Numbered from the stretch's first letter, positions 35,887-44,816 are shown. The stretch is 64,000 bases of DNA from Tenggerimyces flavus (GCF_016907715.1 NZ_JAFBCM010000001.1:434001-498000); one strand, 5' to 3'. Translations and numbers: made by a program. The notes: generated by a model from the letters alone, not told the origin.

Positions 35887-36588
35887 TCAGTCCTCGTTCA
35901 GGAAGCCGGAGACGACCTCGCGGACCTTCGCCCGATGTGCCCACATCAGGCCGCCCGGCGGAAGGACCTCGAGCCTGGCTTTCGGGAACGTCTCCGCGAG
36001 TTCCACCGCTACCTCGACCGGGTGCAGGGCGTCGCCCTCCTGCGCGAGCACGAGCACCTCGCCCGCGTAGCCGGCGAGGTCCGCACGGTCGTCGATCGGC
36101 TGCTGTGTGGCCAGGGCGCGGACCATGGCTGCGAGGTCGCTGCCGGCCAACTCGTGGGCGCGGGCTCGGGACCAGTCGAGGACGTCGCTGCGGTCCCGGA
36201 CGGCCTCCGGCTGGCTTTGTCTGAGGGCGTCCGCGATGCGCGCTTCGTCCGCGGTTTCGATCGCCCGCGCGAGCGTGAGAAACGCCGCTGCCTGGGTGCG
36301 CGGCTGGTCGAGGGCCGCGGGGAGCACGAGCACGACCCGGTCGAACAGGTCGAGCCCTCGGAGGATCGTGCCGGCGCCCATCGAGACGCCGAGTGCCCTC
36401 GTCGCCTCGGCGGCGTGGGTGGCCTCGCGGAGCTGCGTTTCGAGCGCGGCGTACGTCTGGCCAGCGAGGTCGAGGAACGTGCGCGTGCCTCGGACGCCAG
36501 AGCCGAACGGCCTCGTCTCGGCTATGGAGCCGACGAGGCCGTGGGCGAAGAGCGTGACAGGTCGGCCGGAGCCGGTGGTGACTACCAG
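35887..36588 (-). CDS. Alpha/beta hydrolase with no ATG/GTG/TTG start
   Basis: The protein sequence is coherent from VVTTGSGRPVTLFAHGLVGS through the nucleophile elbow LGVSMGAGTIL to VLPPGGLMWAHRAKVREVV (His). Upstream of the internal ATG at 36381 there is no ATG, GTG or TTG in this frame back to a stop near 36915. The conserved oxyanion and elbow regions lie before or at that ATG. The best candidate is a CTG at 36588, 1 base before the stop of the upstream DUF2516 gene, giving 233 aa and coupling to that gene. A base error or unusual initiation is possible. Confidence 0.65.
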   Translation of the reverse strand: MVVTTGSGRPVTLFAHGLVGSIAETRPFGSGVRGTRTFLDLAGQTYAALETQLREATHAAEATRALGVSMGAGTILRGLDLFDRVVLVLPAALDQPRTQAAAFLTLARAIETADEARIADALRQSQPEAVRDRSDVLDWSRARAHELAGSDLAAMVRALATQQPIDDRADLAGYAGEVLVLAQEGDALHPVEVAVELAETFPKARLEVLPPGGLMWAHRAKVREVVSGFLNED

Positions 36589-36914
36589 GGTCCGTACGGT
36601 CCGTCGTTGCCACCGCTGCGCCGGCCGCGCCCGCTGGCCTCCTTGACCGCGGGCCGGACGCCGGCGAGGTAGACCGCGGCGGCGACCGTGCCGAGCAGGC
36701 CCGTGATGCTGAGCGGGCTGCCCCGGAAGACGAGATCGAGCACCACAGCGACGCCGAGCAGGACCAGCCAGAACACCTTCGTCTGCTTGTCCGCGGCCGG
36801 GAACGCCTCGGTCGGCCGGACTGCGGCGTCGGCGAGCGCCCAGATCTTCATCACGAGGAGCGCGAAGAAGAGCACCAGAGAGATCTGGCCCGGGATCGCG
36901 AGGATGTTGAACAC
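36582..36914 (-). CDS. DUF2516 membrane protein
   Basis: 110 aa with three membrane segments (about residues 8-28, 45-65, 70-88) and a short Gly/Arg tail GRGRRSGGNDGPYGPW. It resembles the DUF2516 family that follows hbhA in mycobacteria (Rv0476) and is widespread in actinobacteria. Function unknown. Here it is separated from the XRE/HbhA pair by the SARP regulator and a hydrolase. Confidence 0.82.
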   Translation of the reverse strand: MFNILAIPGQISLVLFFALLVMKIWALADAAVRPTEAFPAADKQTKVFWLVLLGVAVVLDLVFRGSPLSITGLLGTVAAAVYLAGVRPAVKEASGRGRRSGGNDGPYGPW

Positions 36915-36971
36915 GCTACGAGGGTAACTGCTCGCGCCGACAACCGCCTGGGGCGTGGACCCTGGTTTCTC

Positions 36972-37778
36972 TCAGGGCTGGAAGAACTTCTTGAGGGCCG
37001 GACCGAGCACGTCAGGCGCTCCGACGTGGCCCTGGTCGGCGAACGTCTGCCGTTCGGCGTGCGGAACGAGGGCTGCGATGGCGTTGGCGGCGCTGGCGAA
37101 GAAGTCCTTCGGCAGGCCGCTCATCCCCTCCGACCCGGCGCTGGCGCCGCTGTCCACGGCCAGGACGGGGCAGGTGATCTTGGCGAGCTCGGCCGGCGGG
37201 CGGTGGTCGCCCATGCAGGCGGCGTCGCTCGCGAGCGTGTGCGCGACCGCGGTCATCGACGGCCAGTACGGCGAGGCCTTCATGCCGGCGATCTCCTCGG
37301 GCGCGGAACCGGCGAACCACAGGAACAGCTCGAGTGCGTCGTCGAGCCGTCCCTCGGCGACGGCCGGCCCGACCTTCGCGGCGTACACCCGGGCTCGCTC
37401 GTGGGACGCGTCGTCCATGCAGAACGGGACGTCGTACACGGCGAGCCGGTCGACCGGCAGCCCCGCCGCCGCGGCGCGGAGGGCGAGCCCGCCGCCCGAC
37501 GAGGCGCCGAAGAGGTGAGCACGGCCGCCAGCCTCGGCGAACAGCGCTTCGAGGTCCTCGATCTCGCGCTCGACCGCGTACGGCGGGGTGGTGCCGCTCT
37601 TGCCGCGGCCGCGGCGCGCGTAGTTGTAGACGGTGAAGGAGTCAGCCAGCCAGGCGGCGAGCGGCTCGTTCTCCGCGCCCTCGTCGAGCGCGCCGCCGAC
37701 GAGGATGACCTGGGGGCCTTCGCCGCTTCGGTCGTAGGAGATGGAGGTTCCGTCGTTGGAGGTCACGTAGTTCGTCAT
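36972..37778 (-). CDS. Alpha/beta hydrolase
   Basis: 268 aa. Starts MTNYVTSNDGTSISYDRSGEG, the usual beta1-beta2 entry of this fold. Nucleophile elbow LFGASSGGGLAL (Ser about residue 94), acid region VLAVDSGAS and His in FADQGHVGAPDVL. It looks like a small esterase or peroxidase-type hydrolase; substrate unknown. It diverges from the SARP regulator at 37967 with two perfect DnaA boxes between them. Confidence 0.85.
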   Translation of the reverse strand: MTNYVTSNDGTSISYDRSGEGPQVILVGGALDEGAENEPLAAWLADSFTVYNYARRGRGKSGTTPPYAVEREIEDLEALFAEAGGRAHLFGASSGGGLALRAAAAGLPVDRLAVYDVPFCMDDASHERARVYAAKVGPAVAEGRLDDALELFLWFAGSAPEEIAGMKASPYWPSMTAVAHTLASDAACMGDHRPPAELAKITCPVLAVDSGASAGSEGMSGLPKDFFASAANAIAALVPHAERQTFADQGHVGAPDVLGPALKKFFQP

Positions 37779-37827
37779 GGCCGCGAGCGAACCAGGCGGC
37801 GCTGAAACGGCGCTGAAAGCCGCGTTT

Positions 37828-37863
37828 TTGTCCACAGGCTTGCGATTCGCCGACTTGTCCACA
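37828..37863 (+). promoter_or_regulatory. Two perfect DnaA boxes
   Basis: TTGTCCACA at 37828-37836 and again at 37855-37863, same orientation, 27 bases apart, in the 188-base divergent gap between a hydrolase and the SARP regulator. No dnaA, dnaN or other origin genes are present, so this is not oriC. A palindrome CGAGGC-AA-GCCTCG follows at 37921-37934. Confidence 0.65.
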
Positions 37864-37966
37864 GACCGCCTCCGCCGCCTCGCCGTTGGCTTGCGTACGA
37901 GCGAAGCTTGCCCCACGACGCGAGGCAAGCCTCGCTCCGCACCTTGACAACTCAACAGAGTGAAGA

Positions 37967-40558
37967 ATGACGCTCGTGATGCAGGTCGAGATCGAGCTGC
38001 TCGGGCCGCTGCGGGTGGTCGTCGACTGTGCCGTCGTCGAGCTGCCCGGCGAACGGCTGCCCGTTCTGCTCGCGGTGCTGGCCATGTCGGCGGGCCAGCC
38101 CGTGCCAGCGGAGCGGATCGTCACCGCGGTCTGGGGCGTCGATGTCGGCGTCGATGCGCGGACCAACCTGCAGAGCAACGTGCGGCGGCTGCGGCGGATG
38201 CTCGGGGACTCCGCGGTGGAGACGCGTGGCTCCGGGTACGCGCTCGCGGTGGCGCCGGAGGCCGTGGACGCGCTGCGGTTCGGCCGGCTGCTGGACCAGG
38301 GCCGGCTGGCGGACGCGCTCGAGCTGTGGCGTGGCGATCCGTTCGACGGCCTGCGTTCGGACGTCCTCGCCCAGACGTACGGGGTCCGGCTGTGGGAGCG
38401 CTATCTCGACGCGGTCGAACGGCGAGCCGCGCTACCGGAGCTGACCGAGCTCGCCGATCGCCATCCGCTGCGGGAGTCCTTGTGGGCTCGGCTGCTCGAG
38501 GCCCTTCGCGCGGCGGGTCGCGACGCGGAGGCCCTGGAGCGGTACGAGCAGCTGCGGCGTCGGTTGGCTGACGAACTGGGCACGGATCCGAGCCCGGAGC
38601 TGCGGGCTCTGCACGCCGAGCTGCTGGGCGGCTCAGCGCCTGGGGTCATGCCTCGGCAGCTGCCAGCGGATGCCTCACCGTTCTCCGGACGTGAGGCGGA
38701 GCTGGCCGCACTCGATGCACTGCTGGTCCAAGCTCGCGGCCCGGTGGTGATCTCGGGTACGGCGGGCGTGGGCAAGACCACGCTGGCCGTGCACTGGGCG
38801 CATCGGGTCGTGGATCGGTTCCCCGACGGCCAGCTGTACGTCGACCTGCGTGGCTTCGACCCGTCGGAGCCGCCGCTGGCACCGAGCGAGGCGCTGCGCG
38901 GGTTCCTCGAGGCGCTGCGGGTGCCGCCTCGGCAGCTGCCGGCGAGTCCGTCCGCCCAGGCCGCGCTGTACCGCAGCCTGCTCGCGGACAGCCGGACATT
39001 GGTGGTCCTCGACAACGCGCGCGACGCCGGCCAGGTCGCGCCGCTGCTGCCCGGCGCGCCCGGATGCCTGGCGGTCGTGACCAGCCGGAGCCAGCTGCCC
39101 GGCCTGGTCACGAGCGCCGGTGCGCGGCCGCTTGCCCTGGACCTGCTCGACGCCGCCGCGTCGCGCTCACTGCTGGCCTCTCGGTTGGGGTCGGAACGGG
39201 CACGCGCCGAGCCCGCCGCGGTGGCGACGTTGACCGAGCGGTGCGCGGGATTGCCGCTGGCGTTGGCGATCGTGGCGGCACGGGCTGCGCTGCGCCCGGC
39301 GTACTCGCTGACTCGGCTCGCCGAGGAGCTTGCGTCCGCTGGGCTGGACGGGTTCGACGCGGGAGACGCGGCGAGCAGTGCGAGGTCGGTGTTCTCGTGG
39401 TCGTACCGGTCGTTGTCGGAGCCGGCAGCGCGGGTGTTCCGGCTGCTCGCTCTGCATCCGGGGCCGGACGTGGGCCTCGACGCGGCGGCGTCGTTGGCGG
39501 GCGGCGAGGTTCGCCGGGAGCTGGACGAGTTGGCTCGCGCGCATCTCGTCACCGAACGGACGCCCGAACGGTACGCGTTCCACGACCTATTGCGCGCGTA
39601 CGCACGCGAGCTCGGCACTGCCGACGACGCGGCTGCGCTCGGGCGGCTACTCGACCACTACGTGCACACGGGGCGGGCGGCGGATCAGCTGCTGTTCAGC
39701 CACGGCGAGACGATCCCGGTCGACGAGCCGTCGTCGGGGACCGTGCTGACGGCGTTGGCGTCCGAGGACGAGGCGTTGGCGTGGTTCGGGGCCGAGCGGC
39801 TGACGTTGATGGCACTGCTTCGCCTGGGTTCGGCCGAGCACGTGTGCCAGTTGGCATGGGCGACGCACGTCTACCTGCACCGCCAGGGCTTCTGGCACGA
39901 CCGGGTGGCGGCGCAGCACGCGGCGGTGACGGCTTCGCGGCAGCTCGATTCGGCCGTGGCGGAGTCCCGTTCGTGCCGGTACCTGGGCTTCGCGTACGCC
40001 GACCTGGGCCGCTTCGACGAGGCGCACGTCCACCTCGATCGCGCGCTGGCGTTGGCTGCCGACCCGATCGATCGAGCGTGGACACACCATTACCGCGACC
40101 TGACGTTCGGGCAGCAGGGCGAGGAGGCGTCGGCGTTGGAAGCGGCGCGCGAGGCGTTGTCGCTGTTCCGGGCGGCCGGGCACGTCGTGGGCGAGGCGAT
40201 CGCGCTCAGCGACGTGGCTTGGTACTCCGGGCGGCTCGGGGCCGACGAGTCGACGCTGGCCGACGGCAAGCGGGCGTTGGCGATGCACCGGCAGGTCGGC
40301 AATCGCGCGTACGAGGCGCACACTCTGTCCTGCTTGGCGGACACGTACGTCCGGCGCGGCGAGGTCGCGGCGGCGGAGTCTTGCTATCGGGAAGCGTTGG
40401 TCGTGTTCGAGGTGCTGGGCGACCGGTTCGGCGAGGCGAGCACGTACGCGCAACTCGCCGACCTGGTGGACGACGCAGACGCGCGCCGGCAGGCCGAGGC
40501 GATCCTTCGCGAACTCGACCCGCCGGCGGCGGAGCAACTAAAAGCCTTGCTGCGTTGA
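37967..40558 (+). CDS. SARP/AfsR-type regulator with NB-ARC ATPase and TPR
   Basis: 863 aa. Order: winged-helix DNA-binding domain (residues 1-95), BTAD (about 95-235; GRLADALELWRGDPFDGL, ALRAAGRDAEALERYEQLRR), NB-ARC ATPase with Walker A ISGTAGVGKTTLAVHW (about 260), and TPR-like repeats after residue 600. This is the AfsR/DnrI layout that switches on secondary metabolism in streptomycetes. No biosynthetic cluster lies in the window, so its targets are unknown. ATG 37967 and ATG 37979 are both possible; neither has a strong ribosome site. Confidence 0.9.
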   Translation: MTLVMQVEIELLGPLRVVVDCAVVELPGERLPVLLAVLAMSAGQPVPAERIVTAVWGVDVGVDARTNLQSNVRRLRRMLGDSAVETRGSGYALAVAPEAVDALRFGRLLDQGRLADALELWRGDPFDGLRSDVLAQTYGVRLWERYLDAVERRAALPELTELADRHPLRESLWARLLEALRAAGRDAEALERYEQLRRRLADELGTDPSPELRALHAELLGGSAPGVMPRQLPADASPFSGREAELAALDALLVQARGPVVISGTAGVGKTTLAVHWAHRVVDRFPDGQLYVDLRGFDPSEPPLAPSEALRGFLEALRVPPRQLPASPSAQAALYRSLLADSRTLVVLDNARDAGQVAPLLPGAPGCLAVVTSRSQLPGLVTSAGARPLALDLLDAAASRSLLASRLGSERARAEPAAVATLTERCAGLPLALAIVAARAALRPAYSLTRLAEELASAGLDGFDAGDAASSARSVFSWSYRSLSEPAARVFRLLALHPGPDVGLDAAASLAGGEVRRELDELARAHLVTERTPERYAFHDLLRAYARELGTADDAAALGRLLDHYVHTGRAADQLLFSHGETIPVDEPSSGTVLTALASEDEALAWFGAERLTLMALLRLGSAEHVCQLAWATHVYLHRQGFWHDRVAAQHAAVTASRQLDSAVAESRSCRYLGFAYADLGRFDEAHVHLDRALALAADPIDRAWTHHYRDLTFGQQGEEASALEAAREALSLFRAAGHVVGEAIALSDVAWYSGRLGADESTLADGKRALAMHRQVGNRAYEAHTLSCLADTYVRRGEVAAAESCYREALVVFEVLGDRFGEASTYAQLADLVDDADARRQAEAILRELDPPAAEQLKALLR

Positions 40559-40571
40559 GGATTTCGTAGCG

Positions 40572-41066
40572 TCAGTCGCCGACCTTGTCGGCGGCGGCAC
40601 CAGCGGCCTTGCGAGCGGACTCAGCGGTCTTGCGGGCGCTGGTCGCAGTCGACTTGGCGCGGGTACGCGCGGAGGTCGCGGCCTTCTTGACTGAGGTCAC
40701 GGTGGCCTTGGCGCTGCGAACGGTGGTCTCGGCCTGGTCCTCGAGCTGCTTCGTCGAAGCCTGGTTGCGGATCCGTCCGACGAGGCTCTCGCCGCGGCCG
40801 GCGAGCGCGACGTACGTCTCGTTCGCCTGGCCGAGCGCGTCCTGCCACGCGGCCTGGGCACGGTCGGAGATGGCCTTGGCCTGCTTGGTCAGCTCGTCGG
40901 CGCGGGTCTCGAGCTCGGTCTGGACGCGCGTGGTGATCGCGGACTGGTCGGTGTCGATGGTGGCAAGCCGGTCCTGCGCGAGCTTGCTCAGCTGCCGGAT
41001 CTTCTCGACGGCGAGGTCCCCGGCGCCAGCGACGGCGTAGAACGGCTTGTAGTCGACGGTGGGCAT
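40572..41066 (-). CDS. HbhA-like Lys/Ala-rich coiled protein
   Basis: 164 aa. N-terminal KPFYAVAGAGDLAVEKIRQL, a long helical region, then a Lys/Ala/Arg/Thr-rich tail with repeated SARKTAESARKAA-like units. This is the layout of mycobacterial heparin-binding haemagglutinin (HbhA). Its position directly after an XRE regulator equals Rv0474-Rv0475. No signal peptide. In a non-pathogen the tail more likely binds polyanions such as DNA or lipid. It is 2 bases from the XRE gene, so one operon. Confidence 0.8.
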   Translation of the reverse strand: MPTVDYKPFYAVAGAGDLAVEKIRQLSKLAQDRLATIDTDQSAITTRVQTELETRADELTKQAKAISDRAQAAWQDALGQANETYVALAGRGESLVGRIRNQASTKQLEDQAETTVRSAKATVTSVKKAATSARTRAKSTATSARKTAESARKAAGAAADKVGD

Positions 41067-41068
41067 GG

Positions 41069-41494
41069 TTATCGCTCCTGGGTGGTCGTCTTCTTCTTGG
41101 TGTTCTTGGTGTTCTCGGGTTCCGGCTGCTGTTCCTCGTTCGCGGCTTCGCGCCGGAACGACTCGTAGATGTCCAACAGCACCCGCTTGTGGCGTTCGGT
41201 CAGCACCCGATCGGCGCGGATCGCCACCTCCACGGCGTCGTCCTGCTCCGCGGTGTTCTCCTCAGACGGGTCGAGCAGCCCGGCCCGGACGTACAGGACC
41301 TCGGCGGACACCCGAAGCGCTTTCGCGAGCTGCTGCAGCACCTCGGCGGACGGCTTGCGGAGACCGCGCTCGATCTGGCTGAGGTACGGGTTCGACACAC
41401 CGGTGAGATCGGCCAGCTGCCGAAGCGACAGCTCAGCATTACGCCGCTGCTCCTTCAGATAGTCGCCGAGCGACCCGATGTTCCGCACCTTCAT
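41069..41494 (-). CDS. XRE-family HTH regulator (Rv0474-like)
   Basis: 141 aa. The Cro/C1 HTH is LADLTGVSNPYLSQIERGLRKPSAE (about residues 25-50), followed by a helical part and a Lys/Thr/Glu-rich tail. ATG 41494 (MKVRNIGSLGDYLKEQ) is preferred. An upstream in-frame start would cross the inverted repeat at 41506-41525, which is probably its own operator. Co-transcribed with the HbhA-like gene. Confidence 0.88.
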   Translation of the reverse strand: MKVRNIGSLGDYLKEQRRNAELSLRQLADLTGVSNPYLSQIERGLRKPSAEVLQQLAKALRVSAEVLYVRAGLLDPSEENTAEQDDAVEVAIRADRVLTERHKRVLLDIYESFRREAANEEQQPEPENTKNTKKKTTTQER

Positions 41495-41505
41495 GCCACC
41501 AGTGT

Positions 41506-41525
41506 GCTTGCAAAAGTTAGCAAGC
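41506..41525. promoter_or_regulatory. Inverted repeat upstream of XRE gene
   Basis: GCTTGC / GCAAGC with 8 bases (AAAAGTTA) between them, 12-31 bases before the XRE start. The size and AT-rich centre suit an autoregulatory XRE operator. Confidence 0.55.
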
Positions 41526-41550
41526 GCAAGCTCCCAGCTAGTGAGGCGTG

Positions 41551-42081
41551 TCACTCCACCACGGACGGGCGCTCGAGATCGAGCAGATCCGGGTCCCCGT
41601 CGACCAGCAGCTGCTCGAACGCGCGCCAGCCTTGCTCGCCAACGAAGTGCGCCTCCGCGACAGTGATCGGGACCGCCCAGATGAGCGAGATGCCCTCGAA
41701 CCGCGCGAACGCCTCAGGGAAGGAGACCGGGTCCGCGATGTAGACGGCACAGAGCTCACCCGACGGGAACATCGGCCCCCGCGGACCGATGACGTCGCCC
41801 CGGAGGTAGGCCGAATGCTCAGTGATTGCCTGCTCGCCGAGGTCGAGGAGGACGGAAGCCACGTTCGCCTTGGGCACCGGCTCGCGGCAAGCGATGAGCA
41901 GCTCCTGCCTCACCGTTTGGTCGTCGTGAACCGACAGCTCGTGGTGACTCATCCCGAGCGTGACGAATGTCGACGATCCCGCAACTGGTCCGTCGCGGAA
42001 TTCGGCAACCTGGAGCCCGCCACCCGGGAAGCCGCGTTGGATCGGACCGAGGTGCAGCTCGAGGTGATCGACGAGGTTCAC
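41551..42081 (-). CDS. Suppressor-of-fused-like domain protein
   Basis: 176 aa, cytoplasmic. Features recalling bacterial SUFU-domain proteins: STFVTLGMSHHELS, RQELLIACREP, and the C-terminal LIWAVPITVAEAHFVGEQGWRAFEQLL. Such domains occur in immunity proteins against polymorphic toxins and in stand-alone proteins of unknown role. No toxin gene is adjacent. GTG start; 1 base from the end of the DUF3291 gene, so same operon. Confidence 0.7.
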   Translation of the reverse strand: MNLVDHLELHLGPIQRGFPGGGLQVAEFRDGPVAGSSTFVTLGMSHHELSVHDDQTVRQELLIACREPVPKANVASVLLDLGEQAITEHSAYLRGDVIGPRGPMFPSGELCAVYIADPVSFPEAFARFEGISLIWAVPITVAEAHFVGEQGWRAFEQLLVDGDPDLLDLERPSVVE

Positions 42082-42082
42082 C

Positions 42083-42574
42083 TCAGTCGGCGTCGCAGCC
42101 GATCAGGTCGCGGCGTTCCAGGACCGGCGGCTGGTCGGGCGGCGGGAAGGTGTCGCGCAACGTGAAAGCCTCCGGCGTGGGTCCGCTCGCCCGCAGCAGG
42201 ACGAGGCGTTCCTCCGCCTCGCGCACGGTCGGCCGGTGGCCGGTGGGCACCCACCACAGCGCGGTCATGGCCTCCGCCACTCGGGCGAACCACTCCCGCC
42301 GGCGGCGCAGGACCATCCGATGCATCGGCCCGTACACGTACTCCAGCAGCGCGTCGGGCGACGACCAGACCGACATGTTCACGATCAGCCAGTCGTCGTC
42401 GAACACCCGCATCGCCGTCGCGTTGCCGTCCTCGGTCTGCAGCCGCCACACGAAGCCAGGCGAACGATCCGCCACCGCATTCACCGGATCGAGCAGCGCG
42501 ACGAAGTCGGCGAGCTCCGGACTGTCCATGGGCGCGAGGATCCGCCCGATGTTCACCTGGGCAAGCTCGTACAT
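42083..42574 (-). CDS. DUF3291-family protein
   Basis: 163 aa. Typical family features: start YELAQVNIGRILAPMDSPE, central SPGFVWRLQTEDGNA, then NMSVWSSPDALLEYVY and the paired H/R/W stretch MHRMVLRRRREWFARV. The fold is a dimeric alpha/beta-barrel like that of antibiotic monooxygenases, but no activity is established. It abuts the asparaginase gene with no gap. Confidence 0.85.
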   Translation of the reverse strand: MYELAQVNIGRILAPMDSPELADFVALLDPVNAVADRSPGFVWRLQTEDGNATAMRVFDDDWLIVNMSVWSSPDALLEYVYGPMHRMVLRRRREWFARVAEAMTALWWVPTGHRPTVREAEERLVLLRASGPTPEAFTLRDTFPPPDQPPVLERRDLIGCDAD

Positions 42575-43522
42575 CTACACCCCCACCGAACGAATCTCGC
42601 CGACCGACTCACCGCCGCCCTTCACCGGGCCGCTCGCCTGGTCCGCGATCACCTTGTTGTCGATCCCGAATCGCCGCAGCGCCGCCGCCATCACCACGGG
42701 GCGGGCACGCTGGCCGCCGTCCTCGATCTTCAACGCCACCACGCGACCGTCCGGCAGTGCCACCGCGTAGCAGGCCTCGGCACCGCTCTTGCCGACCAGC
42801 CCAGGCACCGAACGCAGCAGGTCGACCTCGTCCCGATCGGTGCCGCTGACGTACTCGGGATGCGCGCGGATCGCCGACGCCACGCGATGTCCGGCCGAAC
42901 CCTCAGGTTCCAACACCAGCGCGCGAAACGCCCGCGCGAGTCCCGTCAAGGAGAACGCGAGCAGCGGGGCGCCACAGCCGTCCACACCCACGTGAGCGAC
43001 CTTCTCGCCGGCGAGGTCCTCGACCGTCTCGCGAATCGCCGCCTGCAACGGATGTGAGGGCGAGAGGTACGTCGAGATCGGCCAGTCGTTCGCCACGCAG
43101 GTCGCGAGCATGCCGGCGTGCTTGCCGGAGCAGTTCATCGTCACCCGTGCGGGCCGCTCGTCGGCGCGGATCATGGCGGCTTTCGCGTCGTCGTCGATCG
43201 GCCACGACTTCGGGCATTGCAGCGCCGACTCGTCCAGGCCGGCGCCGGCGAGGATGCGGCGGACACCGTCGAGGTGGAACGGTTCGCCGGAGTGGCTGGC
43301 CGACGTGAGCGCGAGGAACTCGCCGACCAGATCGAGCCCGTGGCGCACCATTCCCGTTGCCTGCAAGGGCTTGTTCGACGAGCGGGGGTAGATCGGCGAG
43401 GTCACGTCGCCGAGCGAGAACGCCACCGAGCCGTCCGCCTCGAGGGCCACGAGCGAGCCGCGGTGCCGGCACTCGACGAACCCGGAACGGACGACCTCAG
43501 CGAGAACGACGGGATCCCTCAC
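42575..43522 (-). CDS. L-asparaginase II-family (PF06089) protein
   Basis: 315 aa. Conserved segments: [47 protein letters not shown] and [12 protein letters not shown]. This is the Rhizobium-type asparaginase family, unrelated to E. coli AnsA/AnsB. It is expected to release ammonia from asparagine, though many members are untested. GTG 43522 gives [15 protein letters not shown]; longer forms are unlike the family. Ten bases after the BKACE gene, suggesting co-expression. Confidence 0.87.
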   Translation of the reverse strand: MRDPVVLAEVVRSGFVECRHRGSLVALEADGSVAFSLGDVTSPIYPRSSNKPLQATGMVRHGLDLVGEFLALTSASHSGEPFHLDGVRRILAGAGLDESALQCPKSWPIDDDAKAAMIRADERPARVTMNCSGKHAGMLATCVANDWPISTYLSPSHPLQAAIRETVEDLAGEKVAHVGVDGCGAPLLAFSLTGLARAFRALVLEPEGSAGHRVASAIRAHPEYVSGTDRDEVDLLRSVPGLVGKSGAEACYAVALPDGRVVALKIEDGGQRARPVVMAAALRRFGIDNKVIADQASGPVKGGGESVGEIRSVGV

Positions 43523-43532
43523 GCTGGCGAGC

Positions 43533-44357
43533 CTACCGGCGCTTGACCTGCAACAGCTCCCGCGCGGCGTCGGTCGCCATCGCCGGGCTCTGCGCGAGTT
43601 CGGCGAGCCGCGCGGCCCGCTCGACCAGCTCGGCATTGTGCGTCACGGGCTGCCGACGGGCGAACGTGAGCGTGTCCTCCATGCCGACCCGCAGGTGCCC
43701 GCCCGCGGCGAGGGCGGCGAACGCGACCGGCAGCGACGTCCGCCCGATGCCGGTCGCCGACCACGACGTCACAGCGGCGGGCAGCGCGTCGACCGCGGCG
43801 ACGAGAGTGCGGGCGTCGCCGGGCATGCCGCCGGGCACGCCCATGACCAGGTCGCAGTGCACGCGGCCGCCGTACGGGAGGCCGTACTTGTCCAGCAGCC
43901 GGTGCAGCGCGGCGACGTGGCCGAGGTCGAACAGCTCGAACTCCGGGACGACCTCGCGTTCCTGGGTGAGCTGGTACAGCTGGGTGACGAACGGCCACGG
44001 GTTAGTGAAGACGTCGTCGCCGAAGTTGACCGTGCCCATCGTGAGCGAGCACGAGTCGGGCTCGGCGTCGAGCACGCGGAGCCGGTGCTCGAACGGGTCC
44101 GTGACGGCACCGCCGGTGGAGAGCTGAACGATCAGCGAGGTCTGTTCGCACAGGGCGTCGACGGTGGCGGTCAGCCGTCCGAGGTCGAGCGTCGGCCGGT
44201 GCTCGGCGTCGCGAATGTGCACGTGGATCATCGCCGCGCCGGCATGCTCGCAGCGCTGGGCGGTCTCGACGAGTTCCTCGAGGGTGGTGGGGAGCGCCGG
44301 GAAGTCCGCCTTACTGGTCTCCGCGCCGGTGGGCGCGACCGTGATGAGGGTGGCCAT
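43533..44357 (-). CDS. Beta-keto acid cleavage enzyme (BKACE/DUF849)
   Basis: 274 aa. The zinc motif IHVHIRD (about residue 46) and the barrel segments [46 protein letters not shown] and VGMEDT identify the Kce family. These enzymes condense a beta-keto acid with acetyl-CoA to give acetoacetate plus a CoA thioester. The specific substrate (3-keto-5-aminohexanoate, dehydrocarnitine or other) cannot be read. ATG 44357 ([13 protein letters not shown]) is the family start. First gene of a run with asparaginase, DUF3291 and SUFU-like genes. Confidence 0.88.
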   Translation of the reverse strand: MATLITVAPTGAETSKADFPALPTTLEELVETAQRCEHAGAAMIHVHIRDAEHRPTLDLGRLTATVDALCEQTSLIVQLSTGGAVTDPFEHRLRVLDAEPDSCSLTMGTVNFGDDVFTNPWPFVTQLYQLTQEREVVPEFELFDLGHVAALHRLLDKYGLPYGGRVHCDLVMGVPGGMPGDARTLVAAVDALPAAVTSWSATGIGRTSLPVAFAALAAGGHLRVGMEDTLTFARRQPVTHNAELVERAARLAELAQSPAMATDAARELLQVKRR

Positions 44358-44390
44358 GGCCGGCATCTTCGCAGACGCGAGAATGTCCAG

Positions 44391-44816
44391 GTGCGAGCTG
44401 TGGTGCAACGTGTCTCGAGGGCCAGCGTGACGGTCGATGGTGACGTCGTGGGTGCGATCGACAAGCCAGGCCTGCTGGTTCTGCTGGGCGTGACCCACTC
44501 CGACGAGGCCGCGCTGGCGGACAAGCTCGCGGCCAAGATCTGGGGCCTGCGGATCCTGGACGGTGAGCAGTCCTGCTCCGACGTCGGGGCGCCGCTGCTG
44601 GTGGTCAGCCAGTTCACGCTGTACGCCGACACGCGCAAGGGCCGCCGCCCGTCGTGGTCCGAGGCGGCGCCGGGCGAGGTCGCGGAGCCGCTCGTCTCGC
44701 ACTTCTGCGAGGCGCTGCGCAAGCTCGGCGCCCACGTCGAGACCGGCTCGTTCGGCGCCCACATGGACGTCTCGCTCGTCAACGACGGGCCTGTCACCTT
44801 GGTGCTCGACGCGTGA
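44391..44816 (+). CDS. dtd: D-aminoacyl-tRNA deacylase
   Basis: 141 aa, normal length. Active-site motifs [16 protein letters not shown] (about residue 77) and [10 protein letters not shown] at the C-terminus (Gly-cisPro) are intact. It removes D-amino acids and glycine from mischarged tRNAs. GTG 44391 gives [17 protein letters not shown], the family start. It is coupled to cysC by a GTGA overlap at 44813-44816, an unusual partnership. Confidence 0.93.
   Translation: MRAVVQRVSRASVTVDGDVVGAIDKPGLLVLLGVTHSDEAALADKLAAKIWGLRILDGEQSCSDVGAPLLVVSQFTLYADTRKGRRPSWSEAAPGEVAEPLVSHFCEALRKLGAHVETGSFGAHMDVSLVNDGPVTLVLDA

Noticed and set aside
37828-37863. Chromosomal origin of replication
   Set aside because: Only two boxes in a 188-base gap and none of dnaA, dnaN, recF or gyrB in the window.
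37967-40558. Secondary-metabolite cluster around the SARP regulator
   Set aside because: No polyketide, peptide or terpene core enzyme is present within the window on either side.
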